This document shows positions 45,154 through 55,047 of a stretch of 64,000 bases of DNA, in pieces; the stretch's first letter is position 1; each line of letters begins with the position of its first letter. A program made the position numbers and the translations under genes. The notes below the pieces were generated by a model. The model was not told the DNA's origin. It made no database searches and saw nothing but the letters and a program-made list of their open reading frames with translations. This DNA comes from Runella sp. MFBS21 (lineage in GTDB: Bacteria > Bacteroidota > Bacteroidia > Cytophagales > Spirosomataceae), in assembly GCF_029433105.1 (NCBI RefSeq), contig NZ_JARNTW010000018.1, positions 1-64,000 of the forward strand, in the 5' to 3' direction.

Positions 45154-47211
45154 TTATTTTACAAAGCGAATGATAAGAATTTCGGCTAGTAAAAACGCTA
45201 AGGCTGCCCAAAGAAAATATTTCCATAGACTCAGTCCGATATTTTGTTTCTGAAATTCTTTGATAAAATCTCCATCGGCTACATTATCAAAAACTTGTAC
45301 ATTAGGCTGATTATTAAATAGCTGACGCAGCTCAGATGGGCTAAAATAATCTAATTGGGATTCAAGATTGTCGTGATTAAAGGCCAATAGCTGCAAAATT
45401 TGCCCTTCTTTTTGAAGTTCATAATAGCCCGATTCCATTTCTTGGTCGGTTCCTAGTTGGTTGCTTTTAGGCATTTCTAAAGTGAGTTGATTCCCATTCA
45501 AACGCTGCACTGGTATCAACTCAATTTTGCCTTTTTTAAGTTTAAAAACCGTATTTTGAGGTGCTTCGGGTACAGTAAGGGTAATGGTGTTTTCATCAAA
45601 TGAGTAGGCAGTACGCTGCTCTCTGACACTCTGAGCCGCAATTTTATACATGACAGGTACAAAAAGGGCATTTTGTGCAAAGCTCCCAAAGGAATCCGTG
45701 AGAGGATTGGCGATGACATATACTTTGCCACGCTGTAATGATGATTGACTCAAAAACACATCTCCACTTCTCAAATTGAGGATTTTAGCACCACTTGGCT
45801 GCCACTGCCATACTGGCTTCACTATCGGCAATTCGAGGTTTTCTTGGCGGACAGATTGTTCGAAAACATCACTAAAAAACGGACTATTACGTTCAGGGTT
45901 TGCCAAGGGAATTCCTTCATTGGACGGGCGCTCAACCAAGCCTCCTATCCCCAAAGCTGCCAACAAACTACCATAACTGACTACATCAGGATTGGAAGGT
46001 GGAATCACCAATACACTTCCACCTTTCTTTACAAAATTCTCAATTTCAGTACGTAAGGTACCCTCTACTCGCTCTAAGCTTTCTAGTACCACCAAATCCG
46101 CTTGCTTGAGCAAACCCACATCAGCATTGCTGGCATTGAGGCTACGAAAAGTAAAAAGGCTATCATTAGCATAAACATTTTCGACGGCACGGGCAGGATT
46201 GCTTTGTCCCGAAAAATGCACCACTCTTATCAACGGCGATGCATTGAGTACAAAGAAATATTCGTTGTCGAAAGTAATGGGCAAATCATCAAATGTCACC
46301 CGGCCACGCTTAAACCCTTTGCCGCGCACATTGAAATTGAAAGCAGTTGTAGCTGAACCTTTGGGGGCAAGACTCACGGGGGCAGTTGATACCTGGACGT
46401 CGTCTAAAAACAGCTTAACTACCAGATTTTTGACATCATTGTTACCAGCATTGCTTACTCTTACGTACAAGATATTGTTTTGAAACTCTCTCACAAAAGG
46501 CGTATTGAGCCAAACCGAATCTACGTACACATTTTGCGACGCAGTAGTCTGAACAGGCACAAGGTAAAGCTTATTGAGTGAATCTATTTTCAAATTGGCT
46601 AAGTCTCCTGATGTACTTTTTTGAAAATCTGAAAACCAAAACAATTGATTTTTGCCACTTCCAGTATAGCGAGCCATCAGATTTGATTGTCTCTTATAAA
46701 TACTAGGCAAACTACGAGGTGTATGAGACAGTTTTAGAGTAGTAAGGCGATCTTTGACACGATCAGTGGTAGTAAGCTGCTGCTCGTCAGGGCTAAAGTC
46801 GTTGGTGAGAAGTTGAAGACGAGTAGCATTTCGAAACAATGTCAACAACTGATCTATTTTGCCAGTAGCAATGTCCAAGTAACGTTGATTATTATCTTCA
46901 TTTTGCATCGAAAATGAATTATCAATGTATACGCTCGTCACGCTTTGGGCATTGGTTCCCGTTTTGTTTTGACTAGGAAGATAGGGCTGTGCAAATGCCA
47001 AAACAAGTGCAGCAATAGCCAAGACGCGCGTTGCTAAAATCAAATACTGCTTAAGACGCCGAAAGGAACTCGTTTCCATTTCAACATTTTTCAAAAGCGA
47101 GACATTTGAAAAATAGATGCGTCGGGTACGACGAAAATTAAACAAATGGATTGCTATCGGAATACTCACCGCCAATAGACTCCACAAAAAGGTTGGAAAG
47201 AGAAACTGCAT
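45154..47211 (-). CDS. BatA-domain protein with VWA-like domain
   Basis: The 685-residue protein begins with the BatA N-terminal double membrane segment (MQFLFPTFLWSLLAVSIPIAIHLFNFRR and LILATRVLAIAALVLAFAQP). A von Willebrand A-like domain follows with MIDAS residues D97-N-S99-F-S101. The large middle part is beta-rich and ends in a glutamine-amidotransferase-like region (ADLVVLESLERVEGTL). A C-terminal membrane anchor (YFLWAALAFLLAEILIIRF) closes it. BatA-like proteins in Bacteroidota are linked to envelope stress and aerotolerance, often with MoxR ATPases. None is adjacent here, so the gene stands alone. Confidence 0.88.
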   Translation of the reverse strand: MQFLFPTFLWSLLAVSIPIAIHLFNFRRTRRIYFSNVSLLKNVEMETSSFRRLKQYLILATRVLAIAALVLAFAQPYLPSQNKTGTNAQSVTSVYIDNSFSMQNEDNNQRYLDIATGKIDQLLTLFRNATRLQLLTNDFSPDEQQLTTTDRVKDRLTTLKLSHTPRSLPSIYKRQSNLMARYTGSGKNQLFWFSDFQKSTSGDLANLKIDSLNKLYLVPVQTTASQNVYVDSVWLNTPFVREFQNNILYVRVSNAGNNDVKNLVVKLFLDDVQVSTAPVSLAPKGSATTAFNFNVRGKGFKRGRVTFDDLPITFDNEYFFVLNASPLIRVVHFSGQSNPARAVENVYANDSLFTFRSLNASNADVGLLKQADLVVLESLERVEGTLRTEIENFVKKGGSVLVIPPSNPDVVSYGSLLAALGIGGLVERPSNEGIPLANPERNSPFFSDVFEQSVRQENLELPIVKPVWQWQPSGAKILNLRSGDVFLSQSSLQRGKVYVIANPLTDSFGSFAQNALFVPVMYKIAAQSVREQRTAYSFDENTITLTVPEAPQNTVFKLKKGKIELIPVQRLNGNQLTLEMPKSNQLGTDQEMESGYYELQKEGQILQLLAFNHDNLESQLDYFSPSELRQLFNNQPNVQVFDNVADGDFIKEFQKQNIGLSLWKYFLWAALAFLLAEILIIRFVK

Positions 47212-47318
47212 TCGGGCTTGGGTATTATTGGTGCTTTATAGTCGTTGTACAACAATATTAGGCGTTTTTATGGGTAGTTAACGCAAATATCGTGCAAAAC
47301 GTTTATTTTCTCCTTAAA

Positions 47319-48251
47319 TCAAACCCCTGCAATAGCTTTGTTGATTTTTTCGAGCCCCGTTTTAGCTACCTTGAGTGCATCTTGGGCATAATAAGTCTTA
47401 TTAAATACTTCCAAAGAAAGTACAATAGGGCGGTCCGGATTTTTGATTGTTTTGAGAATTTGAGCGATAGGAGCTATACCATCTCCGGGGTATACGCGGT
47501 CGGCGTCGGTAATGGTCTCTTTGGGCAATGAGGCAGGGTAATCATTGATGTGGAAAATCTCAACGCCAGGTTTTCCTACTAGTTTTAGGGTATCGAGACT
47601 AGAACCTCCTTTGTACAAATGGTATACGTCCAACAGCACCCTCGCCGAAGGATGTCCACTCTCAATAGCGACATACATCACTTCGCTCAGTTTGTTGAGA
47701 TTTTTTGAAAAGCCCCATAGTTCGAGCTGCGGAATCACCTTGGTTTGGTCGCTGATTTCAAGAATGGTCCGATAGCGCTCGGCAGCCTTGAGAAGATCAA
47801 TACGAGGAGCTTGTGGCCCTTGCGCTCCTACCGACGGAGTAGCTACTCTCATACAACCAATTTGGGCTAAGAGCTCCATTTCCGTTTTGAGTTGGTCTAC
47901 TCCTTTGGCACGAGCGGCATCATCATCAATAATCCAAGGAGCAAACCCAATGGCGTTTTCGACCTTAATCCCTAAATCCCCCAAAATCTTGAGTGCTTGA
48001 GCGGGCGTACCTCCATTTTTGATGTACTCTTGTAGTGAATCAATCCAGATTTCGACCGAACGAAACCCTGCCTTAGAAGCTATCTCTAATTCTTTCACAA
48101 AACCGAGTTTTTGTCCTCGGATGGTGCTCATATTAAGACAAGGTACAAACGCAGGGGACTTAGTCACAGACGCTGAGGAGTTTTGGGGCAATACACTTGC
48201 GGCGCTAGCAGTGGCAAGTGTGAAAAGGGTTTGACGACGAGAAATGGACAT
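47319..48251 (-). CDS. Tat-exported sugar phosphate isomerase/epimerase-like TIM-barrel protein
   Basis: The 310-residue protein has a twin-arginine signal (SRRQTLFTLATASAASVL) and an AP-endonuclease-2/xylose-isomerase-like TIM barrel. Metal-ligand candidates are E in LELWGFS near residue 180, D-x-H in VLLDVYHLYKG near 213, H-x-N-D in IFHINDYP near 240 and E in LSLEVFN near 290. Such exported enzymes act on sugars or inositols in the periplasm. No partner gene lies nearby, so the substrate is open. Confidence 0.85.
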   Translation of the reverse strand: MSISRRQTLFTLATASAASVLPQNSSASVTKSPAFVPCLNMSTIRGQKLGFVKELEIASKAGFRSVEIWIDSLQEYIKNGGTPAQALKILGDLGIKVENAIGFAPWIIDDDAARAKGVDQLKTEMELLAQIGCMRVATPSVGAQGPQAPRIDLLKAAERYRTILEISDQTKVIPQLELWGFSKNLNKLSEVMYVAIESGHPSARVLLDVYHLYKGGSSLDTLKLVGKPGVEIFHINDYPASLPKETITDADRVYPGDGIAPIAQILKTIKNPDRPIVLSLEVFNKTYYAQDALKVAKTGLEKINKAIAGV

Positions 48252-48678
48252 ATGTTACTTTTTTTAATACTAAAGACCGTAAGACTCATTATTTATTGGT
48301 ATTACCCCTAAAATATTATTATAAGGCGGCCCTACCCATTCCCTAATCTACTAACTGTCAATCCCTTACCTTCTCTATGTTTTGTACCTACTCTACTTTC
48401 TCGTCTCCTTATTGATTGAAAAGGATTCAACTTATCATTTTGGTATAATTTTTGCCAATCTAAGCGGTATATTTATGGGATATAAGGATAGTAAATGCGT
48501 CAAAACTATTTCAGTATCCTGTAAGTGTCTATTTTAAAGCCGCTTGCTTTCTTTTTAGTACTTTTACTTACCCTACTGCTGTTATTTGGCTCGATTATTG
48601 ATAGGAGCCTTTTTATTGAAAAATAGCCACTGACATTCCAGTCGGGTTGTAATAGTATGTCGTAAGACGTTGGGAAGC
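48252..48678. other. Divergent intergenic region, 427 bp
   Basis: It holds the upstream regions of the Tat-exported protein and the DUF11 surface protein. It is AT-rich with pyrimidine-rich stretches around 48330-48410. TATAATTTTTG near 48445 is a spaced-out resemblance to a -7 element. No gene, operator or RNA fold stood out. Confidence 0.55.
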
Positions 48679-49788
48679 ATGCGAAACCAACTCTATAAAA
48701 TTATGACATTCTTGCAATCCAAAAAAGCCTCCTCAGGGCTTGTGTGGATATTATGTGTTTTATATTTTGGAATCATCACCAAAACAAGAGCAATATCTCC
48801 TCACGCTTGTTTTAGCAACGATACCACCAACACATCTCCTAATAATCCTTGTCCTACTACTTTGCCTATTGTACAAAGTGTAAGACTTTGCCAAGGCGAT
48901 TCATTCCCGACGTTAAAGGCTATCATTCCTTCGGGTACTACTGCCCATTGGTATCACCAAGCACAGGGAGGTGTAGCACTCGCCCACGACACGGCGGCTT
49001 TTCGCCTCCCTGGAATTGCCACCGTCAATGATACACTTTATGTAGAACTCAAAGCTATCAATCCTGCCTGTACACTTCCTCGCACTCGTATCCCTTCCTA
49101 CATTTTTGTGTTTAATTGTAATAAATCTATTGATTTACATTTAAAGAAAGTGATTGATAAAAAAATCAAAGCCATTGGCGATACCGTGATTTATACTGTC
49201 AAAATATGGAATGAAGGCATCCAAACTGCGTCGCGTGTGGTAGTTGGTAGCTCTCTTCCGCCAGCTTTAAAATATATCAGCAGTTTTGCTTCCCGAGGCA
49301 ATTACAACCCTCTTACCCAAAGGTGGGAGATTGACACTATAGGCACAGATTCCGACACAGTTAGATTAGTTATACGCTCCCAAATCAAAGTGGGGCATGA
49401 AGGTGTTTGGTTTAGCCAATCCGAAGTCATTTACAGCAATGAAGTAGACGAGGATTCAACCCCCAACAATGGTAATATTCGTGAAGATGACAGTGACAAT
49501 GTTTGCTTTAGTGTCCCCTTTAGACTATGCCCCCAAGAAAAAGTAGAGGTGAAAGTACCAGCACAATATCAGGTAACAGGGTGGTACCAAACCGACGGTC
49601 AAGGACTTATAGAAGGCAAAGAGGGAAATACTATTTTACTGGAAACACCCGGAACTTATACTTTTACCACCCAAAATGGTCTTTGCCCAGACGAAGGATG
49701 CTGTCCTATTATCATTTTGCCTAACCAAAACTGTTGTTTTAAGCAAATCTGCATCCCAATTACAGTCAAGAAGAAATATAAGCCATAA
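48679..49788 (+). CDS. Secreted surface protein with a DUF11-type repeat domain
   Basis: From ATG 48679 the 369-residue protein has an N-terminal signal (SSGLVWILCVLYFGIITKTRA), then an Ig-like module with VRLCQGDSFPTLKAIIP. One DUF11/TIGR01451 domain follows at about 150-265 (SIDLHLKKVIDKKIKAIGDTV, then YTVKIWNEG and ASRVVVGSSLPPALKYI). A C-terminal module is rich in cysteine (CPDEGCCPII, NCCFKQICI). Such proteins are surface or matrix components in Bacteroidota. No type IX sorting domain is visible at the C-terminus, which ends in basic KKKYKP. ATG 48703 is a possible later start. Confidence 0.72.
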   Translation: MRNQLYKIMTFLQSKKASSGLVWILCVLYFGIITKTRAISPHACFSNDTTNTSPNNPCPTTLPIVQSVRLCQGDSFPTLKAIIPSGTTAHWYHQAQGGVALAHDTAAFRLPGIATVNDTLYVELKAINPACTLPRTRIPSYIFVFNCNKSIDLHLKKVIDKKIKAIGDTVIYTVKIWNEGIQTASRVVVGSSLPPALKYISSFASRGNYNPLTQRWEIDTIGTDSDTVRLVIRSQIKVGHEGVWFSQSEVIYSNEVDEDSTPNNGNIREDDSDNVCFSVPFRLCPQEKVEVKVPAQYQVTGWYQTDGQGLIEGKEGNTILLETPGTYTFTTQNGLCPDEGCCPIIILPNQNCCFKQICIPITVKKKYKP

Positions 49789-49820
49789 AAAAAGCCCAAC
49801 CGCTGAGTTGAGCTTTTTAG
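49787..49820 (+). terminator. Terminator after the DUF11 gene
   Basis: AAAAAGC and GCTTTTT form the outer stem with CAAC/GTTG inside and one mismatch between, followed by T. It begins within the stop codon and may also serve the convergent DUF2911 gene. Confidence 0.6.
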
Positions 49821-49833
49821 AAAAAATACATCT

Positions 49834-50340
49834 TTAGAATTGCAAAGGCACCGAAAAACTCGAAGTATCCCATGCAAACACAAGAGCGTTGTTTTTGACT
49901 TCAAAATTTAGTTTTTCAACCGGCTCTTTCAAAGCGATATTAGGCACTGTCACTCTAAGTACATCTTTATCCACCTTATAGTTATAGGCACCCCATTGCT
50001 TAGGTTCACTATTCAAAATCACTATCCATTCTTTTTCTCCGGGGATTGTAAAGAGACCATATTCTCCCGCTTTTACAGCTTTACCGCCAAAAGTACCATC
50101 TTTTTTGAAAGTAATTACAGTAGCTTCATTGGCACCGGTACGCCATACTTTACCATATTTTTCGAGGCTTTGGCTTCCATCTGCCCCAAAAATAACACGT
50201 CCTTTTTTAGAAGGTTGGCCATAGCTTACTTTTACGTCTTTTCCTTCGGCTGTTATACGAGGACTTGCGGGAGGGTTTTGGCTGCACGCCACATTGAGGG
50301 TTACAATTGACAAAAACAGGACAAAAAATAGGTTCTTCAT
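49834..50340 (-). CDS. DUF2911 domain lipoprotein
   Basis: This 168-residue protein has a lipobox (LSIVTLNVAC, Cys 19). The DUF2911 domain is clear: DVKVSYGQPSKKGRVIFG, YGKVWRTGANEATVITF near residue 62, AGEYGLFTIPG and EKEWIVILNSEPKQWGAYNY. The domain is a small beta sandwich common in Bacteroidota envelopes, of unknown function. It is a single gene. Confidence 0.9.
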   Translation of the reverse strand: MKNLFFVLFLSIVTLNVACSQNPPASPRITAEGKDVKVSYGQPSKKGRVIFGADGSQSLEKYGKVWRTGANEATVITFKKDGTFGGKAVKAGEYGLFTIPGEKEWIVILNSEPKQWGAYNYKVDKDVLRVTVPNIALKEPVEKLNFEVKNNALVFAWDTSSFSVPLQF

Positions 50341-50461
50341 GTTTGTTGTTAGATTTGGATTTTGACTTTGTATGAAACGTAAATATGATAGAAAAGTTGT
50401 TTCAAGACAAAAAAATCATTCATAAACTTCAAGCTTTTATAGTGTTTAATCTCCGTTTTAT

Positions 50462-52906
50462 TTAATTTATTCTTCCTTTTTCATCATCGGCAGCATTGTC
50501 TTGGTGATGTCTTTTAGGTCGGAAACCGTCCTTACCAAATCGATAAGTGAATGCTACTCCCACACGTTGGGTATCTGATTGATTGGTTTGGAAGAACTCG
50601 GCTTGCTTGACGCCAACAGAATAACTATGACGTATCCACGAATGAAAGATATCATCAGCAGACAATCGAATGCTACCTTTATTTTTCCAAATCTTTTTTT
50701 GCAACGCCACTCCCACCCGATACATCATTCGACTGTAAGTCTGTCCGCTCAAATCCGAACTCGCATAGTATCCACTTAAATCGGCACTCCAATTATTTTT
50801 AAACCTAAATTGATTATACATTTCAAAACGAGCTACATAAGCTCTTGGTGTCAATGTCTCGGTATAACTTGTCCCATTCAGGCCGAGATGAGATAGTCTG
50901 AGTGTATAAATTAAATTCCACCACCCGGTAGGTGCTCCCGAAAAAGTGGTGTTGAGAATGAGCATGAAACCCTTCGCTATGTTGTTGGGTCGAGCAATAA
51001 AAATCGTATCCACCACCTCCGTTGTTTGCAAAATAATATCTGTAAAGTGATTGTAACTCAGCCCCAACTGCAACCATTGTTTATGCTGAAATTTCAACTC
51101 TATACGATTTTGATACTGTGGATTCAGGAAAGGATTACCTGCTGTATACGAATAGGCATCTTGAAAAAACACAAAGGGATTCATCTGCTGATAATTTGGA
51201 CGATTGATACGTCTGGTAAAGCTGAGGTTAAAAGAGTTTTTGTTGAGACTATCTAGCTTATAGTTGATAAATACACTGGGAAACAAGCGGGTATAACTTT
51301 TAGAAAAAGTACTACTTTCTATGACTTCATTTCCCAATTGATATCCTTGGGCTTGGGTATTTTCTGCCCGTAATCCCAATTGCACCCCTACTCTTCTTCT
51401 TTCCTGTCGAAAGTTAAGGTAAGCTCCATTGATATTTTCATGATACTTATAGTGATTGGATTTACGGTTGTCTATTTGGGCTGCATTAGCTATGATATCA
51501 TAATAATTAGCCCTATTATCATTCCTAACAATACTTGATTTGACGCCCAACTCCCAAACAGATTTGTTTTTTAGAGGATGTATATAGTCCGCTTTCGCGG
51601 TATAGATGTCTATTTTTCCCGGAACCAGGTACCAAAATTCAGCTTCATTTTCCCATTTTTGTTCTGGTTGAGAGCTAAAAGTATGTAAACGTTGGCTACC
51701 GTCGGATTCGTAACGCAAATAATTCACATCTGCGATAAGTTCACGATTAGCATTATCAAATTTATGTTGAAAATTAAAGTTTAAGCCATTGTTTCTTCGT
51801 TTATCAGACAAATCTGTCATGCCTCGGCTAAGGGCATCAACTTGTTTTTGAGCATTATAATTACGACTAGCATAACCTAATTCTCCCTTCCCATTTCTAT
51901 TGTTCAGATTGAGCATCATTCCATAGGTTGTTTTGGCAGTAGCTGCGTAATCGACCCCCATAAAAAGGCTAATACCTTGTCCTTGAAGCTTTTGTTGGTT
52001 GACAAGTGCAACAATGGAAGTTTGCGTATCATCTGTATCATAAAATCTTCGCTCATAAATATCATCTACATAATTTTTCTCATTGTTTACACCCATATTT
52101 CCAAACAGATTAAATTTTTTATGGTTGTAATTGAGGTTGAGGCTACCATTCTGACGACCATATACTCCCTGACTGTACCCCAAAGCTAGATTTCCGACAA
52201 CGCCACCCTCTCGATTTTTTTTGAGGCGAATATTTATAACCGCATTACCCGCGGCATCATATTTAGATGAAGGATTATCTATAAGCTCAATTTTATCGAG
52301 TAGCCCTCCCGGCAAAGATTTTAGATAAGCAGCCAAATCTTGTCCTGACATATAAGTAGCGCGGCCCTCAATCAGCACCAAAACCCCACTTCTCCCATTT
52401 AGACTAATGTCTCCATTGGCGTTCACAACTACACCGGGCGTTTTTTCCAATACTTCAAGTGTATTACTTGCACTACTGCCAATCATCGACTCCACATTGA
52501 CCAGCATTTTGTCAATCTCATGCTCAATCAATGGACGCTTGGCCTTGACCACTACTTCTTTCAATTCTATGTCTTTAGAAGGAGTCATCACTATCAAAGG
52601 CAACACCACCGCGCTATGGGCATCGTCGATGGTCAGGATATTGCTTTGATAAGACCGCTGATTGATAGCTGTGACGAGCAACTGATAGCTTCCATTGGAA
52701 AGAGTATTAAACTCAAATTTCCCGTTGATGTCAGTGACCGTTCCTCTAACTAAGGTTGAGTCAGAGGCATTCAATAATCTAACAGTAGTGCCCGGCAAAC
52801 TTTTATTTTGAGCATCTTTGACCGTGCCTGAAATACTTGTTAATGGTATTTGTGAAAAAAGTTTCAAGGATAGAAGACTAAAAAAGAAAATGGCTATTGC
52901 TTTCAT
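50462..52906 (-). CDS. Outer-membrane beta-barrel family protein, TonB-receptor-like
   Basis: ATG 52906 gives a signal peptide (MKAIAIFFFSLLSLKLFSQ) and an 814-residue protein. A carboxypeptidase-regulatory-like domain (ISGTVKDAQNKSLPGTTVRL) is followed by a plug (VLEKTPGVVVNANGDISLNG, then LIEGRATYMSG) and an OMP_b-brl_3 barrel (SFTRRINRPNYQQMNPFVF). The C-terminus is charged (HHQDNAADDEKGRIN), following the last strand VAFTYRFGKDGF. This family is common in Bacteroidota and related to TonB receptors, but usually without a known ligand. It is divergent from the LytS/LytTR pair, which may regulate it. Confidence 0.87.
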   Translation of the reverse strand: MKAIAIFFFSLLSLKLFSQIPLTSISGTVKDAQNKSLPGTTVRLLNASDSTLVRGTVTDINGKFEFNTLSNGSYQLLVTAINQRSYQSNILTIDDAHSAVVLPLIVMTPSKDIELKEVVVKAKRPLIEHEIDKMLVNVESMIGSSASNTLEVLEKTPGVVVNANGDISLNGRSGVLVLIEGRATYMSGQDLAAYLKSLPGGLLDKIELIDNPSSKYDAAGNAVINIRLKKNREGGVVGNLALGYSQGVYGRQNGSLNLNYNHKKFNLFGNMGVNNEKNYVDDIYERRFYDTDDTQTSIVALVNQQKLQGQGISLFMGVDYAATAKTTYGMMLNLNNRNGKGELGYASRNYNAQKQVDALSRGMTDLSDKRRNNGLNFNFQHKFDNANRELIADVNYLRYESDGSQRLHTFSSQPEQKWENEAEFWYLVPGKIDIYTAKADYIHPLKNKSVWELGVKSSIVRNDNRANYYDIIANAAQIDNRKSNHYKYHENINGAYLNFRQERRRVGVQLGLRAENTQAQGYQLGNEVIESSTFSKSYTRLFPSVFINYKLDSLNKNSFNLSFTRRINRPNYQQMNPFVFFQDAYSYTAGNPFLNPQYQNRIELKFQHKQWLQLGLSYNHFTDIILQTTEVVDTIFIARPNNIAKGFMLILNTTFSGAPTGWWNLIYTLRLSHLGLNGTSYTETLTPRAYVARFEMYNQFRFKNNWSADLSGYYASSDLSGQTYSRMMYRVGVALQKKIWKNKGSIRLSADDIFHSWIRHSYSVGVKQAEFFQTNQSDTQRVGVAFTYRFGKDGFRPKRHHQDNAADDEKGRIN

Positions 52907-53097
52907 GAATTTGTAATTTTGACCGAACGAAAAATAATTTCGATTCAAAAGTCCAGCTATAGCTTTTCTCTCAGAAATTATAATGTCGAAAGCCAACACT
53001 TGGTTGACAGACGATTGTTTTTTGATGTTAAATTAGTTCATGGTCATTTTAATGGTGTCTATCAAGAATTCGGATATGTTCACCCTAACAATTGCAG

Positions 53098-53105
53098 TAA
53101 ATTTG
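53098..53105 (+). promoter_or_regulatory. Candidate -7 element for the LytS-type kinase operon
   Basis: TAAATTTG fits TAnnTTTG and lies 57 bp upstream of the kinase ATG. A convincing -33 element was not seen. Confidence 0.4.
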
Positions 53106-53161
53106 ACAAATTGACCAATTTTTAGCCCTAAGTTTTACAGATACACAACTGCTTTACAATC

Positions 53162-54193
53162 ATGAAAGCTTTGAAACAAGACTGGTTCACCGATTTTTTT
53201 GGCAAGAAAATATACATTTATTTAGCTGTGTTAGCTAGTATTCCGATTTTTATTGGGGCAGAAAATTACGTATCTACTATTGGAATTCATGAAGATGAAA
53301 TCATGGCTACTACGGTTACTTTTATACTTTTCTTAGGCGTTTTTACGGGTAGATATTTGTCTCGTTTTTGGATTTCACCCCATAAAATGATTCCCAACGA
53401 ATACTTTATGGGAGCTAGTATACTCCTTATTGTATGTATTATTTGGCTATTTGCTATTCCCTTTCAACACCGAAAAGCCATTACACTTATGTTCTGGCTT
53501 CCATTTACGCTATTGGGACTAACATTAGGCTTCTTGATTAAGGCCGTCAGACACATGGCTCGTTATCAAATCCTTACAGCCCAACAAGACGCCGCCCAGA
53601 GCAAAAGCGAACTGCAATTGCTACAGTCGCAGCTAAGCCCCCACTTTTTGTTCAACACCCTCAATAACCTGTATGGGTTGTCGATTACTCAGCATGAAAA
53701 AGTCCCTCCTCTTTTGCTCAAACTTTCTGATTTGTTGAGATACTCAGTATATGATACCAAAGAAGTATACGTCCCCCTAAAAGAGGAAATCGCCTATATC
53801 AACAACTATATTGACTTTGAGAAAATAAGACTTGGCGAAAGGCTTATCTTAAAAACCTATATAGAAGCAGAAGCCAAGGATTCAAATGCAAAAATTGCCC
53901 CTATGCTACTGATTATCTTCATCGAAAATGCCTTTAAGCATTCTAAAAACTCTACCGAACAACATATATATATAGAAATCACACTCAAAACTTGGGCTAA
54001 TTCTATTTTATTCTCGATCAAAAATTCATTTGAATTACCTACTGACACACCTCTGTCCATCGCCCAAAACAGCGGTTTTGGCCTAACAAGCGCAAAAAAA
54101 AGATTAGAATTGCTTTATCCAAACGCTCATGACTTAAAAATCGACTCTCAAAACAGATTTTATTCGGTCATGCTACAGTTAAAGATGCAATGA
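53162..54193 (+). CDS. LytS/YehU-type sensor histidine kinase
   Basis: The 343-residue protein has four transmembrane segments (about 18-36, 50-66, 82-100, 108-126) without a distinct sensor domain. The His_kinase domain carries phospho-His161 in LSPHFLFNTLNNLYGLS. Its HATPase domain has IFIENAFKHSK and NSGFGLTSAKKRLELLYP. It pairs with the LytTR regulator 28 nt downstream. The signal is unknown. The divergent neighbour encodes an outer-membrane barrel protein. Confidence 0.92.
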   Translation: MKALKQDWFTDFFGKKIYIYLAVLASIPIFIGAENYVSTIGIHEDEIMATTVTFILFLGVFTGRYLSRFWISPHKMIPNEYFMGASILLIVCIIWLFAIPFQHRKAITLMFWLPFTLLGLTLGFLIKAVRHMARYQILTAQQDAAQSKSELQLLQSQLSPHFLFNTLNNLYGLSITQHEKVPPLLLKLSDLLRYSVYDTKEVYVPLKEEIAYINNYIDFEKIRLGERLILKTYIEAEAKDSNAKIAPMLLIIFIENAFKHSKNSTEQHIYIEITLKTWANSILFSIKNSFELPTDTPLSIAQNSGFGLTSAKKRLELLYPNAHDLKIDSQNRFYSVMLQLKMQ

Positions 54194-54221
54194 ATCAATG
54201 CTGACCTCAAATCTATCTTAA

Positions 54222-54944
54222 ATGTCTCAACTACTTTGTTTGATTGTCGATGATGAGCCTATTGCCCGCGAAATTATCAAGTCATATTGCAGCTATTTAC
54301 CTAGTCTTCAGGTGGTATCGGCTGTAGGCAATGCCATTGAAGCCAAACAAATTCTCCAAACCCATAAGGTAGATATTGTATTTTTGGACATCAATATGCC
54401 AGTCCTCGACGGCATAGCCTTTATGAAAACCCTCAAACTGCCTCCACAAGTTATCTTTACAACAGCTTATAAGGAATATGCCGTCGATGCTTTCGACTTA
54501 GCTGCTTGTGATTATTTACTAAAACCTTTTTCGCTGGAGCGTTTCATCATTGCCGTTGACAAAGCCATTGAAAAAATCTCACACGACAACATTCCGCTCC
54601 ATAGCCAAAGTTCTTTCTCTGATTCAGAAAAACCCTCTAATTATCTATTTATCAAATTTGAAGGGAAAATTTTTAAAGTGCAGTTTGATGATTTACTGTA
54701 TGCTGAAGCCCAAGGAAATTATACTAAACTAGTCACATCGCAGCATACTTTACTGCCAAACATGACATTTACCAACTTAGACGAACTTCTACCCTCTTCT
54801 ATGTTTATAAGAGTACACCGTTCGTTTATCATCAACCAAGTCAAAATTACCCATATTGAAGGCAACCGTGTATTTGTTCAAGGTTTTGAAATTCCTATTG
54901 GGAATAGCTATCGAGACGATTTCTTGAGGCACTTGGGCTTTTAA
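54222..54944 (+). CDS. LytTR-family response regulator
   Basis: The 240-residue protein has a receiver domain with D10-D11-E12, phospho-acceptor Asp56 in VFLDINMP, TTAYKEYAVDAF and Lys in CDYLLKPF. A linker leads to a LytTR DNA-binding domain (about 140-238) with YAEAQGNYTKLV, MTFTNLDELLP and FIRVHRSFIINQVKI. LytTR proteins bind pairs of short direct repeats. It is the second gene of the pair with the LytS-type kinase. Confidence 0.93.
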   Translation: MSQLLCLIVDDEPIAREIIKSYCSYLPSLQVVSAVGNAIEAKQILQTHKVDIVFLDINMPVLDGIAFMKTLKLPPQVIFTTAYKEYAVDAFDLAACDYLLKPFSLERFIIAVDKAIEKISHDNIPLHSQSSFSDSEKPSNYLFIKFEGKIFKVQFDDLLYAEAQGNYTKLVTSQHTLLPNMTFTNLDELLPSSMFIRVHRSFIINQVKITHIEGNRVFVQGFEIPIGNSYRDDFLRHLGF

Positions 54945-55047
54945 AACCCGCTTTTATTTCTCCCAAAAATAAGAACTGACCTACATGATTTTTTGATTTC
55001 TTCCAATAACCCTATCTTTGACCCGAAAACTCATTCAGGATTCAATT

